Shown in pieces: positions 1-10,928 of a stretch of DNA of 64,000 nt; the stretch's first letter is position 1; each line of letters starts with the position of its first letter. Position numbers and translations under genes: made by a program. Under the pieces are notes generated by a model. It saw only the letters and a list, made by a program, of their open reading frames with translations, did no database searches and was not told the origin of the DNA. The DNA comes from Oscillospiraceae bacterium (GTDB lineage Bacteria; Bacillota; Clostridia; Oscillospirales; Ruminococcaceae): assembly GCA_024404915.1 (NCBI GenBank), contig JAKSPJ010000002.1, forward strand, positions 143,803-207,802, read 5' to 3'.

Positions 1-623
1 ACGAATATGCCCATGCATGGGCAGCCTATAAGCTGGGAGACGATACCGCCATGTATCAGGGCAGACTCACGCTGAATCCCCTGGCACACGTTGATCCCAT
101 CGGTGCCATTTGCCTGCTGCTCTGCGGCTTTGGCTGGGCAAAGCCTGTGCCTATTAACCCCAATCGATTTTCCAGAAAGCACTCCATGCGATTCGGCGTT
201 GCGATTACCGCACTGGCAGGCCCTATGGCGAATCTGGTTGCTGCATTTTTCGGTATGGTCATCCAGCGGTTCTATGAGCTTTCTGATTACTGGATCAACG
301 GATTGGAGTCCCTGGCAGGTTCCGACAGCATGAATATGCCCATGATGATTTACTTCATGCTGAACGCTTTTGTAACCATCAACCTTGGATTATGTGTATT
401 CAACCTGATTCCGATTCCCCCACTGGATGGTTCAAAAATATTGAGCTATTTCACAAGCGGAAAATTTGACAGATGGTTTATCCGGAATCAGCAGGTTATT
501 CGCATTGTATTCCTGATTCTTCTGTTCAGTCCGGTTCTGACCATCCCTATGGGAATCCTGAGAAATCTGTTGTATTCTCTGCTGACTTTCGCCACTAACT
601 GGATTCCGCTTCTGTTCGGGTGA
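1..623 (+). CDS. Site-2 protease family (M50) membrane metalloprotease, 5' truncated
   Basis: This is the C-terminal part of an intramembrane zinc protease that would cleave membrane proteins within the bilayer. The frame is open from base 3 and reads E-Y-A-H. Bases 1-2 complete a His codon, so the window edge cuts the HExxH zinc motif at its first residue; the ATG at 51 is internal, not the start. Further on, N-L-I-P-I-P-P-L-D-G matches the second family motif that supplies the Asp zinc ligand, and several hydrophobic segments follow the catalytic helix. The stop lies 4 bases before scpA, so the two are probably co-transcribed. Substrate unknown. Confidence 0.87.
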   Translation, partial: EYAHAWAAYKLGDDTAMYQGRLTLNPLAHVDPIGAICLLLCGFGWAKPVPINPNRFSRKHSMRFGVAITALAGPMANLVAAFFGMVIQRFYELSDYWINGLESLAGSDSMNMPMMIYFMLNAFVTINLGLCVFNLIPIPPLDGSKILSYFTSGKFDRWFIRNQQVIRIVFLILLFSPVLTIPMGILRNLLYSLLTFATNWIPLLFG

Positions 624-627
624 TGTC

Positions 628-1398
628 ATGGCGGATTTAGCATTTCATCTTCCGATTTTTGATGGTCCCATGGACTTGCTGCTTCACCTGATTGCCAAAC
701 ACAAGCTGAATATCTATGATATCGAAATTTCCGTTCTTCTGGAGCAGTATCTGTTGTATATGCAGGAATGCGCAGAGCAGGATTATGAGCTTGCAGGCGA
801 ATTTCTCTCCATGGCCGCAAAGCTGATATGGATGAAAACCGCCTCACTTTTACCACGTCCTGAAGAAGCAGAAGCGGTAAAAAAAGAGCTGGAAGGCGCA
901 TTGATTGAATATTCTCTCTGTAAGATTGCGGCTGAAAACCTGCGTCAGAATTATCTCGGAGATGTAGTTTTCTGCCGAAAGCCAACAGAGCTGCCTGTAG
1001 ATATGACCTACCGCCGCACACATCCACCGGATACGCTGCTGCAGGTGTATCATAATATGGGCGTGCGAAAAATGCCGCATAACGAAGCAGAACATAATGC
1101 CGGTGCAAAGATTCACGCCGTTGTCCAGATGCACCATCAGGTTACCAGTGTGGCATCTAAAGTGGTATTCCTTCTGCGCCAGTTTTTCACCGCAGAATCT
1201 GTGTGCATGGCAGACCTGTTTGACGGTCTCACAAAGCGCACAGATCGTGTGGCGTTATTCCTTGCCATTCTGGAACTGACACGTCACGGCAGAACCTATC
1301 TCAGCGAGGACGGCACCATGATTATGATGCGAAACCGTGATGAACTGCTTCAGGGAAAACGGCGGCATAAGGCAAAGCAGGCTGCTTCCGTGCAGTAA
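628..1398 (+). CDS. scpA: Segregation and condensation protein A (ScpA)
   Basis: ScpA is the kleisin that bridges the SMC ATPase heads and ScpB in bacterial condensin, acting in chromosome compaction and segregation. The protein has 256 residues, normal for the family. It has the typical opening around F-D-G-P-M-D-L-L-L-H-L, which binds the SMC neck, and a C-terminal winged-helix region (about residues 170-240). The ATG lies 4 bases after the stop of the M50 protease, an arrangement common in Firmicutes. No scpB follows: a terminator-like hairpin and the convergent guaB come next, so scpB must lie elsewhere. Confidence 0.93.
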   Translation: MADLAFHLPIFDGPMDLLLHLIAKHKLNIYDIEISVLLEQYLLYMQECAEQDYELAGEFLSMAAKLIWMKTASLLPRPEEAEAVKKELEGALIEYSLCKIAAENLRQNYLGDVVFCRKPTELPVDMTYRRTHPPDTLLQVYHNMGVRKMPHNEAEHNAGAKIHAVVQMHHQVTSVASKVVFLLRQFFTAESVCMADLFDGLTKRTDRVALFLAILELTRHGRTYLSEDGTMIMMRNRDELLQGKRRHKAKQAASVQ

Positions 1399-1427
1399 GC
1401 ATTGCTGTTACCTTATATAAACGACAA

Positions 1428-1462
1428 AAGAGCATCCTCTGTCAATGACAAAGGATGCTCTT
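1428..1462. terminator. Bidirectional terminator between scpA and guaB
   Basis: An 11-bp perfect stem (AAGAGCATCCT / AGGATGCTCTT) with a 13-base loop sits between two convergent genes. It is followed by a T-rich run on the plus strand and a short T stretch on the minus strand. Confidence 0.8.
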
Positions 1463-1471
1463 CTTATTTCA

Positions 1472-2944
<1,473 letters not shown>

Positions 2945-2962
2945 TCATTACTCCTTTTCCTC

Positions 2963-3820
2963 TTACTTTTCTTTTGTCAGATGTTGACAAAGATCTTGCA
3001 AATCTTCCTTGCCAAAAAATTCCAAAGTCAATGTACCCTGCTTGTCATTGCCGGCTACACGGACCTTTCTGTTTAAATGACTGCCAAGACTGATTTCCAT
3101 TTCATCGTAATAAATGCGCTCCGGGGATTTATTCGGATTTTTCGGTTTCGTCTCGGTATTCTGCTTCTGTGCAATGGCTTCAATCTCCCGCACAGTGATT
3201 CTATCCTCTGCGGCACGCTGTGCGCATTCCTGCATCAGCCTTTCTTCCTTGATGGCTGCCAGTGCCTTTGCATGTCCCACAGAGATTCTGCCCTTTTCCA
3301 GATAATCCTGCACACTGACGGGCAGATTCAGCAAACGCAGGCTGTTTGCAACGGAAGGACGGGATTTTCCAACAGTCTTTGCCACGTCTTCCTGTGTCAT
3401 ATGATACTGCTGCATCAGTGCCTGATATCCAAGCGCTTCTTCAATGGGATTGAGATTCTCACGCTGGAGATTCTCAATCAAAGCAATCTGTGCAGCTTCG
3501 TTATCGGTAAAATCACGGATAATCACAGGGACTTCAGACAGCCCGATCCGCTTTGCGGCACGCCATCTGCGCTCACCTGCCACAATCTGATAGCGATTTT
3601 CGCTGACCGGCCGAACCACAATCGGCTGAAGCATACCATGTGCCTGGATGGATTCTGCCAATTCTGTTAACGCCTCATCGTCAAAGCGTTTTCGGGGCTG
3701 TGAACGATTCTGTTCAATTTCGCTGATCCGGACTGTCTGCACACCGCTGGTCGGGTCTGCGGCATTCTGTTCAAACAGGGAACTGAGACCACTGCCGAGT
3801 CCGAGTCCACCCTTTGCCAT
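2963..3820 (-). CDS. parB: ParB/Spo0J chromosome-partitioning protein
   Basis: ParB is a CTP-dependent clamp that loads at parS sites and directs origin segregation with ParA. The protein has 285 residues. I start it at the ATG at 3820 (MAKGGLGLG...), which has an AAGGAAGG site upstream; an in-frame upstream ATG would read through that site. Visible motifs are G-E-R-R-W-R-A-A-K (CTP binding), E-N-L-Q-R-E-N-L-N-P-I-E-E-A, and a helix-turn-helix around V-G-K-S-R-P-S-V-A-N-S. It follows parA, as in most Firmicutes. No convincing parS is visible nearby. Confidence 0.95.
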   Translation of the reverse strand: MAKGGLGLGSGLSSLFEQNAADPTSGVQTVRISEIEQNRSQPRKRFDDEALTELAESIQAHGMLQPIVVRPVSENRYQIVAGERRWRAAKRIGLSEVPVIIRDFTDNEAAQIALIENLQRENLNPIEEALGYQALMQQYHMTQEDVAKTVGKSRPSVANSLRLLNLPVSVQDYLEKGRISVGHAKALAAIKEERLMQECAQRAAEDRITVREIEAIAQKQNTETKPKNPNKSPERIYYDEMEISLGSHLNRKVRVAGNDKQGTLTLEFFGKEDLQDLCQHLTKEK

Positions 3821-3936
3821 GATATCGCCTTCCTTCTGATGTTTCTTGTATATTGCATCTGTTTCGGATTTTCTCATTCATCATCTGAAATGAAAATCCT
3901 GTTTTCTTGATGTCCGGGGACATCTGTATCCGATGT

Positions 3937-4743
3937 TTATTTTCTGCTGAAAATAAACCGTTTCGGCTTGATGTCCGGTTCCAGCGGTTCACCAAGCATT
4001 TCGTGGGCAAGCATCTCATATGCTTCTGAACCCTTAGAGGAACGCTCATAATAGAATACCGGTTTTCCGTGGCTTGGTGCCTCGGAAAGTCGGACATTTC
4101 TCGGAATTTTTGTTTTGAACACCAGATCCGGGAAGAATTTTTCCACTTCCTCCACAACCTGCAGAGAAAGGTTCAGTCTGCTGTCAAACATTGTAAACAC
4201 AATGCCCTCAATACTCAGGCCGGAATTATACTTGCTTTTCACAATCTTGATTGTCTCATACAGCTGTGAAAGTCCCTCCAGGGAAAGATATTCCGCAGTC
4301 ATGGGAATCATCACAGAATCCGCAGCAACAAGACTGTTCAATGTAATCAGACTGAGTGCAGGGGGGCAGTCAATGAGAACGAAATCATATTCCAGGCGGC
4401 ACTGCATCAATGCCATTTTCAGACGCTGAACCCGGTTTTCAATATCAATCAGATCAATCTCCGCACCTGCCAGTGCTGACACTGCCGGCAAAAGACTGAT
4501 ATTCTGAAATGCAGTGGGTACAATGGCCTCCTGAATGCGTGCCCTGCCAATTAATACATCGTATGTGGAACGCTTCAGATCTTTTTTGGAAATGCCAAGG
4601 CCGGTTGTGGTATTGCCCTGTGCATCCATATCCACGCAAAGGACTTTTTTATCACGCATACCAAAATAAGCTGCCAGGCTCACCACAGTAGTAGATTTAC
4701 CTACACCGCCCTTTTGATTTGCAAACGCAATGATTTTTCCCAT
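3937..4743 (-). CDS. parA: ParA/Soj chromosome-partitioning ATPase
   Basis: ParA is the deviant-Walker ATPase partner of ParB. The protein has 268 residues, beginning MGKIIAFANQKGGVGKSTT with the K-G-G-V-G-K-S-T-T Walker A signature. The Walker B region V-L-I-D-C-P-P and the C-terminal R-L-S-E-A-P-S-H-G-K-P segment are typical. The chosen ATG at 4743 has an AAGGAG site about 11 bases upstream; the open frame extends upstream but encodes no conserved sequence. A sigma-A promoter lies at 4901-4929, leaving an untranslated leader of roughly 150 bases. Confidence 0.95.
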   Translation of the reverse strand: MGKIIAFANQKGGVGKSTTVVSLAAYFGMRDKKVLCVDMDAQGNTTTGLGISKKDLKRSTYDVLIGRARIQEAIVPTAFQNISLLPAVSALAGAEIDLIDIENRVQRLKMALMQCRLEYDFVLIDCPPALSLITLNSLVAADSVMIPMTAEYLSLEGLSQLYETIKIVKSKYNSGLSIEGIVFTMFDSRLNLSLQVVEEVEKFFPDLVFKTKIPRNVRLSEAPSHGKPVFYYERSSKGSEAYEMLAHEMLGEPLEPDIKPKRFIFSRK

Positions 4744-4900
4744 TTTGTAACCAGCTCCTTTTGTATCCCAATACGGATGCAGCAAAGGGTACACCACAGA
4801 GAGCGGATGCCGAAGCGGAACACATAAAAGGAATTCTGCTGAGAACCATCCGGTATTCTTTGTACAGTGCTGCCATGATATTGTCTTTCTGTTTCTTATC

Positions 4901-4929
4901 ATTATACCATATTCAGCCAAAATTGTAAA
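4901..4929 (-). promoter_or_regulatory. Promoter of parA-parB-guaB
   Basis: On the minus strand, TTTACA (4924-4929) and TATAAT (4901-4906) are separated by 17 bases. The -10 carries an upstream TGG extension. Confidence 0.65.
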
Positions 4930-5027
4930 GGGGGTATCGCAACGAAAAAGGAAGGGAGAACCTTTTTTTGATTATAGAAATAGTATATAGAAATCCTGTG
5001 CGTTTTTGTGCAAATTGCTCTTTCAAT

Positions 5028-5711
5028 CTATAGTCCGTATTTTTTCTGAATCCGCTTGAATTTATCCCCCATCGGCTTTCCTAGCCCCCAGAGGAAAATC
5101 ACATTGGATACCGCATACTGCAGGGTAAAAGGGACGGCTGATACAATGGCTGTCAGATAGGCCGCCGCAGAAAATCTGCCATAGGTCCAGATGGTCGTCC
5201 AGATATCCATCAGCATGGAAAACGCCGCACCCGACAGCGCACCATACACCAGAAGCGTCCATTTCCGGCGGCACAGCAAAGGCGCACACCATCCTGCCCC
5301 CAGACCAATCAGTCCCCAGGAAAGCATCTGAAAAGGCGTCCAGGGTCCCTGTCCCATAAAGAAATCCGAAAGCACCGCCGACAATGCCCCCACCAGAAAC
5401 CCGGATTCCGCCCCCAGATACATGCCTGACAGAATCGTTATGGCAGATACTGGTTTCATCACAGGAAACAGTCTGCCAATGACTGACAAAGCCGTCATGA
5501 CGGATACAAGCACCGCACGCCGTGTACCGATTTCCCTGCGGTCAAAGCCGGCCACAAACAGCACCAGCGCACAAATTACTATCAGCAGACTGTTCAGCGC
5601 ATAATTTTGCGGAAACACATAGGATGTTATGAGAACAAGCGCAGGAATCAGTATCATTGGAAACACAATGCCGATGATGCGCCGCACTCTGCCCGATGAA
5701 ATCACAATCAC
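5028..5711 (-). CDS. ECF transporter substrate-binding (S) component
   Basis: This is a polytopic membrane protein of 227 residues with about six hydrophobic segments. It has the small, Gly/Ala-rich helices and the G-P-W-T-P-F-Q-M-L-S-W-G-L-I-G-L-G-A-G stretch common in S components of energy-coupling-factor vitamin transporters. The start is GTG at 5711 with GAGAGGTG about 7 bases upstream, overlapping the EcfA stop codon (GTGA). With the upstream A and T components it should form a complete importer. The substrate cannot be told from the sequence; cobalamin or queuosine-type precursors are possibilities, not evidence-based. Confidence 0.82.
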   Translation of the reverse strand: MIVISSGRVRRIIGIVFPMILIPALVLITSYVFPQNYALNSLLIVICALVLFVAGFDRREIGTRRAVLVSVMTALSVIGRLFPVMKPVSAITILSGMYLGAESGFLVGALSAVLSDFFMGQGPWTPFQMLSWGLIGLGAGWCAPLLCRRKWTLLVYGALSGAAFSMLMDIWTTIWTYGRFSAAAYLTAIVSAVPFTLQYAVSNVIFLWGLGKPMGDKFKRIQKKYGL

Positions 5712-7345
5712 TGGTCACACCTCTCATTCGGAAGGCACTGTAATATGTCCTGTATCGTTACCGCATTCTCCAGCCATCCTCTGGATATCCGGCTGGCAGC
5801 AGTCGTATAAAATGCATTTCCGGAAAAGAATTCTCTGGGCGTATCTTCAGAAATCATTTCTCCCTGAGACAAAAAGCCGATGCGGTTTGCATACTGCGCC
5901 GCAAATTCAATATCATGTGTCACCAGCAAAATGGTGATACCCTGTTTCTGCAAAGCCAGCAGCATTTCCCCCAGTCCCTGCCTGGACGCAGCATCCAGGC
6001 CCTTTGTGGGCTCATCCAGTAAAAGGAGCCGTGGTTTCATCAGAAGCACTTTTGCCAGTGCAAGCATCTGCTGCTGCCCGCCGCTCAGATCATAGGGGTG
6101 CTGCGAAAGCATGTCATCCATATCGAAATGATAATCCTTCAGCGTTTCACGGTACTCTGCATCCAATTCTGAAAGTTCTTCCTCTGCCGTGTTATACAAA
6201 AACAAGGTCTGCACATCCTGTGGCAGCATTGCAATGCAGTCCCGATACAGGCTTCCTGATGTATAGGCGGAAATCTTTTTGCCAAATACGGAAACCCTGC
6301 CTGCATATGCCCTGTGAAGTCCGGCTGCCACAGACAATGCGGTGGATTTTCCTGCACCGTTTCCCCCAATCATTCCGTATATTTCCCCCTGCACCACCTG
6401 AAATGTCAGATGCCGAAGGACATCCTTTTCTCTGCGCCCATATCGAAAATACACATCTGAAAAAGCAAGTGCCGTGTCATTCGGCAGCCTTGTATCTTTC
6501 TCCGGAACGGTACTCCTGGAGAAAGAAAGCAGCGGCATAATCTGCTGTCTGGCCTCCCGCACTGAAAGAGGACAGTTTCCCTGCATGTGCAGCCCATGAT
6601 ACAGCCGCACCGCCGCCGGCATATCATCCGGCATGTCCCCGTCTGCGGCAGTTTGCAGAATGCTTCTGGGAGAGCCCTGTCTTTCAATCCTGCCATTCTG
6701 CATAATCATCAAATGACTGCACATGGGAATCACTTCCTCCAGACGATGCTCTGCCAGCAAAATCGTAACTGAGAAATCCCGGTTCAGACGCTGCAGCGTA
6801 TTCAGAAAATCCGCCGCTGCAATCGGATCCAGCTGGGAGGTTGGCTCATCCAGAAGCAGGAGTTTCGGCTGCATAATCATTACGCCTGCCAGATTCAGAA
6901 GCTGTTTCTGTCCGCCGGAAAGCTCCGCAGGATTGCATTCCAGCCATTCTTCCATTCCAAAATATGCAGCCATCTCTGCTATTCTCCGCCGGATTACTTC
7001 AGTAGGATATCCCAAATTTTCCAGGCCAAATGCCAGTTCATGCCAGACACGGTCTGTCACAATCTGCTGTTCCGGATGCTGCATGACAAAGCCGATATCA
7101 GCCGCAGTGATGCCTGTTTGTGCTTCTGCAATATCCATTCCTTCCAATGTGACAGTACCGCTTTTTTCGCAGAGGGGCATCAGCTCCCGTTTACACATCC
7201 GCAGCAGAGTAGACTTGCCGCAGCCTGTTGCACCGCACAGAATTGCAAATGCACCCGCCTCAACGGAGAAAGAAATATCCGATAATACAGGTGTATTGCA
7301 TTCAGGGAATGTGACACTCAGATTTTTCGCAGCAAGCATTTCCAT
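5708..7345 (-). CDS. Fused EcfA-EcfA' energy-coupling ATPase (two ABC domains)
   Basis: This single 545-residue protein carries both nucleotide-binding domains of an ECF importer. Domain 1 has Walker A G-A-T-G-C-G-K-S-T, signature L-S-G-G-Q-K-Q and Walker B L-L-L-L-D-E-P-T-S. Domain 2 has G-G-N-G-A-G-K-S-T, L-S-G-G-Q-Q-Q and L-L-L-L-D-E-P-T-K. Both look catalytically intact. In many Firmicutes the two ATPases are separate genes. The start ATG at 7345 has an AAAGGAG site and lies 28 bases inside the end of ecfT; the stop overlaps the S-component start. The genes appear translationally coupled. Confidence 0.9.
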   Translation of the reverse strand: MEMLAAKNLSVTFPECNTPVLSDISFSVEAGAFAILCGATGCGKSTLLRMCKRELMPLCEKSGTVTLEGMDIAEAQTGITAADIGFVMQHPEQQIVTDRVWHELAFGLENLGYPTEVIRRRIAEMAAYFGMEEWLECNPAELSGGQKQLLNLAGVMIMQPKLLLLDEPTSQLDPIAAADFLNTLQRLNRDFSVTILLAEHRLEEVIPMCSHLMIMQNGRIERQGSPRSILQTAADGDMPDDMPAAVRLYHGLHMQGNCPLSVREARQQIMPLLSFSRSTVPEKDTRLPNDTALAFSDVYFRYGRREKDVLRHLTFQVVQGEIYGMIGGNGAGKSTALSVAAGLHRAYAGRVSVFGKKISAYTSGSLYRDCIAMLPQDVQTLFLYNTAEEELSELDAEYRETLKDYHFDMDDMLSQHPYDLSGGQQQMLALAKVLLMKPRLLLLDEPTKGLDAASRQGLGEMLLALQKQGITILLVTHDIEFAAQYANRIGFLSQGEMISEDTPREFFSGNAFYTTAASRISRGWLENAVTIQDILQCLPNERCDQ

Positions 7346-8196
7346 GTCAGAATCTCCTTTCCTTCATGAATCAGAGGCAGCGATGCCAGAATAACATATA
7401 TGCCTGTGATGCCGATATTCATGACAGAGCAGGACGGCACCACAACCACAGGGTAATACTGCCACTGACCATAACCCTCTGCGGCGGCCCATACCACAGA
7501 GGCAGCCATCACCAGACTGACTGCTGTCAGCACCAGGTCATACCCTGTCCAGCGATAATGCGTAAAGCTGCTCCGCTTCTGTACACCATAGCCCCTTGCC
7601 GCCATGCTGTTTGCCGTGATAATGCCGTTTTCCAACGCCCAGGAAAGCAGTACGGAAAACACACGCAGCGAGATGCGTATATCATCAATCAGATGATTCT
7701 CCCGATACATTCCCAGTGCTTTCTGAGCCTGATGGATTTTTTTCAGCTGTCCCTGATAAACTGAGATATTCCGCAGTGCCATGGAAAACACCAGTGCCAG
7801 CTTCGGGGAAAGACAGCGCAGCAGATAGAATATTTTTTCACTGTTCATCAGCAGCGTGAAATTCTGAAACCAATAAAGCACTGCGGACAGCCGCATGCCA
7901 GCCATAACCCCGTACAATATTGCTTCCAGCGTGACTGCACGCTGATTCATAAAAAACAATATGGTAGTGCCATGTTGATTCCAAAGGGGATTCAGGACAG
8001 CAATCACCAGCGGCATGGACAGTGCAAAAAAGTGGAATCTCCAATTCGTCATTCCTTTCTGCATAACATAAAATGCCGCAGCACACAGCAGGGAAAATCC
8101 CAGCAGAATCATATTATCACTGAACATGGCAATGCCGGCCGTCAGCAGCAAATGCACTGTCACTGCTGTGGGATTCATCTCCTGAAAATGTCGCAT
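7318..8196 (-). CDS. ECF transporter transmembrane (T) component
   Basis: EcfT couples ATP hydrolysis to movement of the S component. The protein has 292 residues from the ATG at 8196, which has an AGAGGTG site 7-9 bases upstream; the frame extends about 47 codons further but crosses a strong hairpin and has no conserved content. Several hydrophobic helices are followed by the cytoplasmic segment with an A-M-A-L-R-N-I-type coupling motif and S-M-A-A-R-G-Y-G, both typical of EcfT. First gene of a T-A-S transporter operon. Confidence 0.85.
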   Translation of the reverse strand: MRHFQEMNPTAVTVHLLLTAGIAMFSDNMILLGFSLLCAAAFYVMQKGMTNWRFHFFALSMPLVIAVLNPLWNQHGTTILFFMNQRAVTLEAILYGVMAGMRLSAVLYWFQNFTLLMNSEKIFYLLRCLSPKLALVFSMALRNISVYQGQLKKIHQAQKALGMYRENHLIDDIRISLRVFSVLLSWALENGIITANSMAARGYGVQKRSSFTHYRWTGYDLVLTAVSLVMAASVVWAAAEGYGQWQYYPVVVVPSCSVMNIGITGIYVILASLPLIHEGKEILTWKCLLRKI

Positions 8197-8210
8197 AATA
8201 CACCTCTGCT

Positions 8211-8277
8211 TTATAAAAAAGCAAACCCACCCGACACAGCTGTTCCCTCTCTCAGGGCTGTCATCAGGTGGATGCTT
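8211..8277 (-). terminator. Terminator-like hairpin between the acyl-CoA synthetase and ecfT
   Basis: On the minus strand a long imperfect stem (pairing AAGCA/TGCTT, CCACC/GGTGG and ACAGC/GCTGT) around a 16-base loop is followed by TTTTTTATAA. It sits 15 bases before the ecfT ribosome binding site. It may terminate the upstream operon or act as an attenuator for the transporter. Confidence 0.6.
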
Positions 8278-8348
8278 CTGACGGAAGACGCAATCATACA
8301 GAATCATCCGGGACACGGAATGTGCCCCCGGCACCATACGACTTTGTC

Positions 8349-10019
8349 TTACTTTGTTTCTTCATCATTGTGACGAATCTGTGCACGCTTAATCTTTCCG
8401 CCAAGGGTTTTCGGCAGCTCGTCCACATATTCAATCACACGGGGATACTTGTAAGGAGCCGTTTCTTTCTTAACATGCTCCTGCAGTTCCTTGGTCAGTT
8501 CAGGGGAAGGGGTATAGCCCTTTGCCAGAACAACCGTTGCTTTGACAACCTGGCCACGGACCGGGTCCGGTGCGCCGGTAATGGCAGATTCCACCACAGC
8601 CGGATGAGTCAGCAATGCGCTCTCGACCTCGAAAGGTCCGATACGGTAGCCGGAGCACTTAATCACATCATCGTTTCTTCCCACAAACCAGATATAGCCG
8701 TGAGAATCACGCCATGCCACATCTCCTGTGTCATAGTTTTCACCGCCCAGAACAGCTTCTGTCAGCTCCGGATTTTTGTAGTAAGCAGAGAACAGACCCA
8801 CAGGATGGACCTTATCAATACCACAGGCAGTAATGATACCCTCCTCGCCGTCTTCACATTCCGTGCCGTCCTCACGGAGCAGATGAATGTTATACAGCGG
8901 AGAAGCCTTTCCTGTGGAACCGGGTTTCGGATCAATCCACGGGAAATTCGCAATCAGAACCGTACCCTCTGTCTGACCGAAGCCTTCACGCATTTTCTTT
9001 CCTGTCAATTCATAAATGCGGTTGAACACTTCCGGATTCAACGGTTCACCTGCATTACAGAAATTCTGAATAGAAGATAAATCATACTGTGTCATGTCTT
9101 CCTGGAGCATAAAGCGGTACATGGTCGGCGGTGCACAGAATGTTGTCAGCTTATACTGGCTGATGACAGACAGAATATCCTTCGCATTGAATCTGCCTGT
9201 GAAATCATATACAAACTGGATTGCGCCGCAAATCCACTGGCCATAGATTTTGCCCCAGCCGAACTTTGCCCAGCCGGAATCAGAGATGGACATATGCAGT
9301 TTGTTATCCTGCACCTGATGCCAGTATTTCGCTGTGACGATATGGCCAAGGGGGTGCGCATAATTGTGGCAGACCATTTTCGGCATTCCGGTAGAACCAG
9401 ATGTGAAATAAATCAGCATAGTATCCTTTGCAGTGGTTGCCTGGTCATCTGTAGGACGTTCAAACGTATCCGGATACTTTGCAATTTCCTCTGTAAAGAA
9501 ATCCCAGCCCTCATGGGGTTCTGCAACGGCAATACATTTTTTCAGAGTGGTGATTTCCCTGGCTGCGCCATCCACCTGTGTGCGGATATATGCATCATCG
9601 CAGGCAATGATTGCGGAGACACCTGCCATATTGCCACGGTATGCGATATCGTGGGTTGTAAACAGCAGATTGCCCGGAATCAGAATGACACCCAGTTTAT
9701 GCAGGGCAGTGGCAATCACCCAGTATTCCCAGCGGCGTCTCAGAATCAGAAGAACTACATCTCCTTTTCTCAGGCCGATGCTGCGGAAATAATGGCATGC
9801 CTGATTGGACAAACGGGAAATCTCTGAAAATGTAAAGGTACGCTCTTCCTTATCCTTGCTCAGCCAGAGAAGAGCCTTTTTCTCCGGGTCCTGCTTGGCC
9901 CATTCATCCACAATATCCCAGCCGAAATTGAAGTTCTCAGGAACATTCACACGGTAGTTTTCCAGAAAATCCTCATAGGAATCAAATTCAATTCGAGGTA
10001 AAAAACGATCTAAAAGCAT
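8349..10019 (-). CDS. AMP-dependent acyl-CoA synthetase (acetyl/medium-chain type)
   Basis: This ANL-superfamily ligase would activate a carboxylic acid as acyl-AMP and then acyl-CoA. The protein has 556 residues. The P-loop Y-F-T-S-G-S-T-G-M-P-K, the A5-type motif G-F-G-Q-T-E-G and the hinge/adenylate region Y-D-T-G-D-V-A-W-R-D and F-V-G-R-N-D-D-V-I-K-C-S-G are present. So is the catalytic Lys region near the C-terminus (L-P-K-T-L-G-G-K-I-K-R). The family includes medium-chain acyl-CoA synthetases; the acid used here is unknown. It lies 14 bases after an XRE-cupin regulator that probably controls it. Confidence 0.9.
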   Translation of the reverse strand: MLLDRFLPRIEFDSYEDFLENYRVNVPENFNFGWDIVDEWAKQDPEKKALLWLSKDKEERTFTFSEISRLSNQACHYFRSIGLRKGDVVLLILRRRWEYWVIATALHKLGVILIPGNLLFTTHDIAYRGNMAGVSAIIACDDAYIRTQVDGAAREITTLKKCIAVAEPHEGWDFFTEEIAKYPDTFERPTDDQATTAKDTMLIYFTSGSTGMPKMVCHNYAHPLGHIVTAKYWHQVQDNKLHMSISDSGWAKFGWGKIYGQWICGAIQFVYDFTGRFNAKDILSVISQYKLTTFCAPPTMYRFMLQEDMTQYDLSSIQNFCNAGEPLNPEVFNRIYELTGKKMREGFGQTEGTVLIANFPWIDPKPGSTGKASPLYNIHLLREDGTECEDGEEGIITACGIDKVHPVGLFSAYYKNPELTEAVLGGENYDTGDVAWRDSHGYIWFVGRNDDVIKCSGYRIGPFEVESALLTHPAVVESAITGAPDPVRGQVVKATVVLAKGYTPSPELTKELQEHVKKETAPYKYPRVIEYVDELPKTLGGKIKRAQIRHNDEETK

Positions 10020-10033
10020 TTGTATTCTCCTTA

Positions 10034-10579
10034 TTATTCTGCAATCATTGTCAGGAAACGTGCCTTGGTATCACCGACACAGCGCTGTCCATGTGCATAT
10101 GCCGGATTAAAGTAAATGGAATCGCCCTCGTGGAGTACAATTTCCTGGTCATCAAACACCACGGCAATGCTGCCCTTCAGCACCAGATTAAACTCCTGAC
10201 CTGTATGGGTAACCAGCTTCACCGGCTCGTCTGAGGGTTCCAGTGTAACAAGCAGCGGCTGCATGATCTTATCCGCAAAGCGGAATGCCAGATCACGGAA
10301 GCGATAGCCGGGAAAACGGCTGATGCTCTTGCCCATGCCTCTGCGCACCACCTGAAATGTATCAATACGGGAAGGCTCACCTGTCACAAGTTCATTGAAA
10401 TCCACATTGAATTTATTGGCAATTTCATAAATCACGCTGATCGGATAATCACCATTCTCCTCAAAACAACAGTACTGCTCCTCTGTCAGCTGCAATTCTT
10501 CTGCAAGTTTTGCCTGTGTATAGCCGCAGATTTCCCGCAGCTCCCGGATTCTTGCACTGATCTCATTGATTTTCTCCAT
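10034..10579 (-). CDS. XRE-family regulator with C-terminal cupin sensor domain
   Basis: The protein has 181 residues: an N-terminal helix-turn-helix (about 8-65, I-R-E-L-R-E-I-C-G-Y-T-Q-A-K-L-A-E-E) and a C-terminal cupin (about 105-180) with the G-D-S-I-Y-F-N-P-A-Y-A-H-G barrel motif. Regulators of this layout commonly sit directly upstream of an AMP-dependent acyl-CoA ligase, as here, and probably sense a related small acid or acyl compound. ATG at 10579 with an AGAGG site. Its promoter is at 10744-10773; the leader holds a hairpin at 10603-10630. Confidence 0.88.
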   Translation of the reverse strand: MEKINEISARIRELREICGYTQAKLAEELQLTEEQYCCFEENGDYPISVIYEIANKFNVDFNELVTGEPSRIDTFQVVRRGMGKSISRFPGYRFRDLAFRFADKIMQPLLVTLEPSDEPVKLVTHTGQEFNLVLKGSIAVVFDDQEIVLHEGDSIYFNPAYAHGQRCVGDTKARFLTMIAE

Positions 10580-10743
10580 TGTGATACCTCTTTCACATTA
10601 TGGCGCAGAAAAAAACGATTTGTTCTGCGCAGTCTTTATTCTTCGGGGCATCATTTTATCCCCCGCATTCTCTGTATCATCATGCAAAATGCATGCCGGA
10701 ACATCTTGCCGCTGCACAGCAGATGCAATGTGATATCGCCTCA

Positions 10744-10773
10744 ATTATATCACAGCGGACCTGCTTTTGTCAA
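10744..10773 (-). promoter_or_regulatory. Promoter of the XRE-cupin/acyl-CoA synthetase pair
   Basis: On the minus strand TTGACA (10768-10773) and TATAAT (10744-10749) are 18 bases apart, giving a leader of about 158 bases. Confidence 0.65.
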
Positions 10774-10928
10774 TATTCCTGCAATAGAATTTTCGGTGCT
10801 TTCCCTCTGAAAGATTCTGTGAAAATGAACATTTTCATTTTAAGGCAGATGCCGGGCCGTACAGATTTTCCACCTGCTTTGTGCGATATTCTATTACATG
10901 ATTTCTGCATTACTGCCCCGAATTCTGC
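10774..10928. other. Intergenic region between divergent XRE-cupin and cysS promoters
   Basis: No gene is supported here. It contains an inverted repeat GAAAATG-aa-CATTTTC at 10821-10836, which could be an operator, perhaps for the XRE-cupin regulator. Confidence 0.35.

Noticed and set aside
8211..8345. Possible TPP or folate riboswitch before the ECF transporter (CTGAGA-like stretch)
   Set aside because: The conserved TPP and THF elements are not in order or complete; the region is better explained by a terminator hairpin with a T run.
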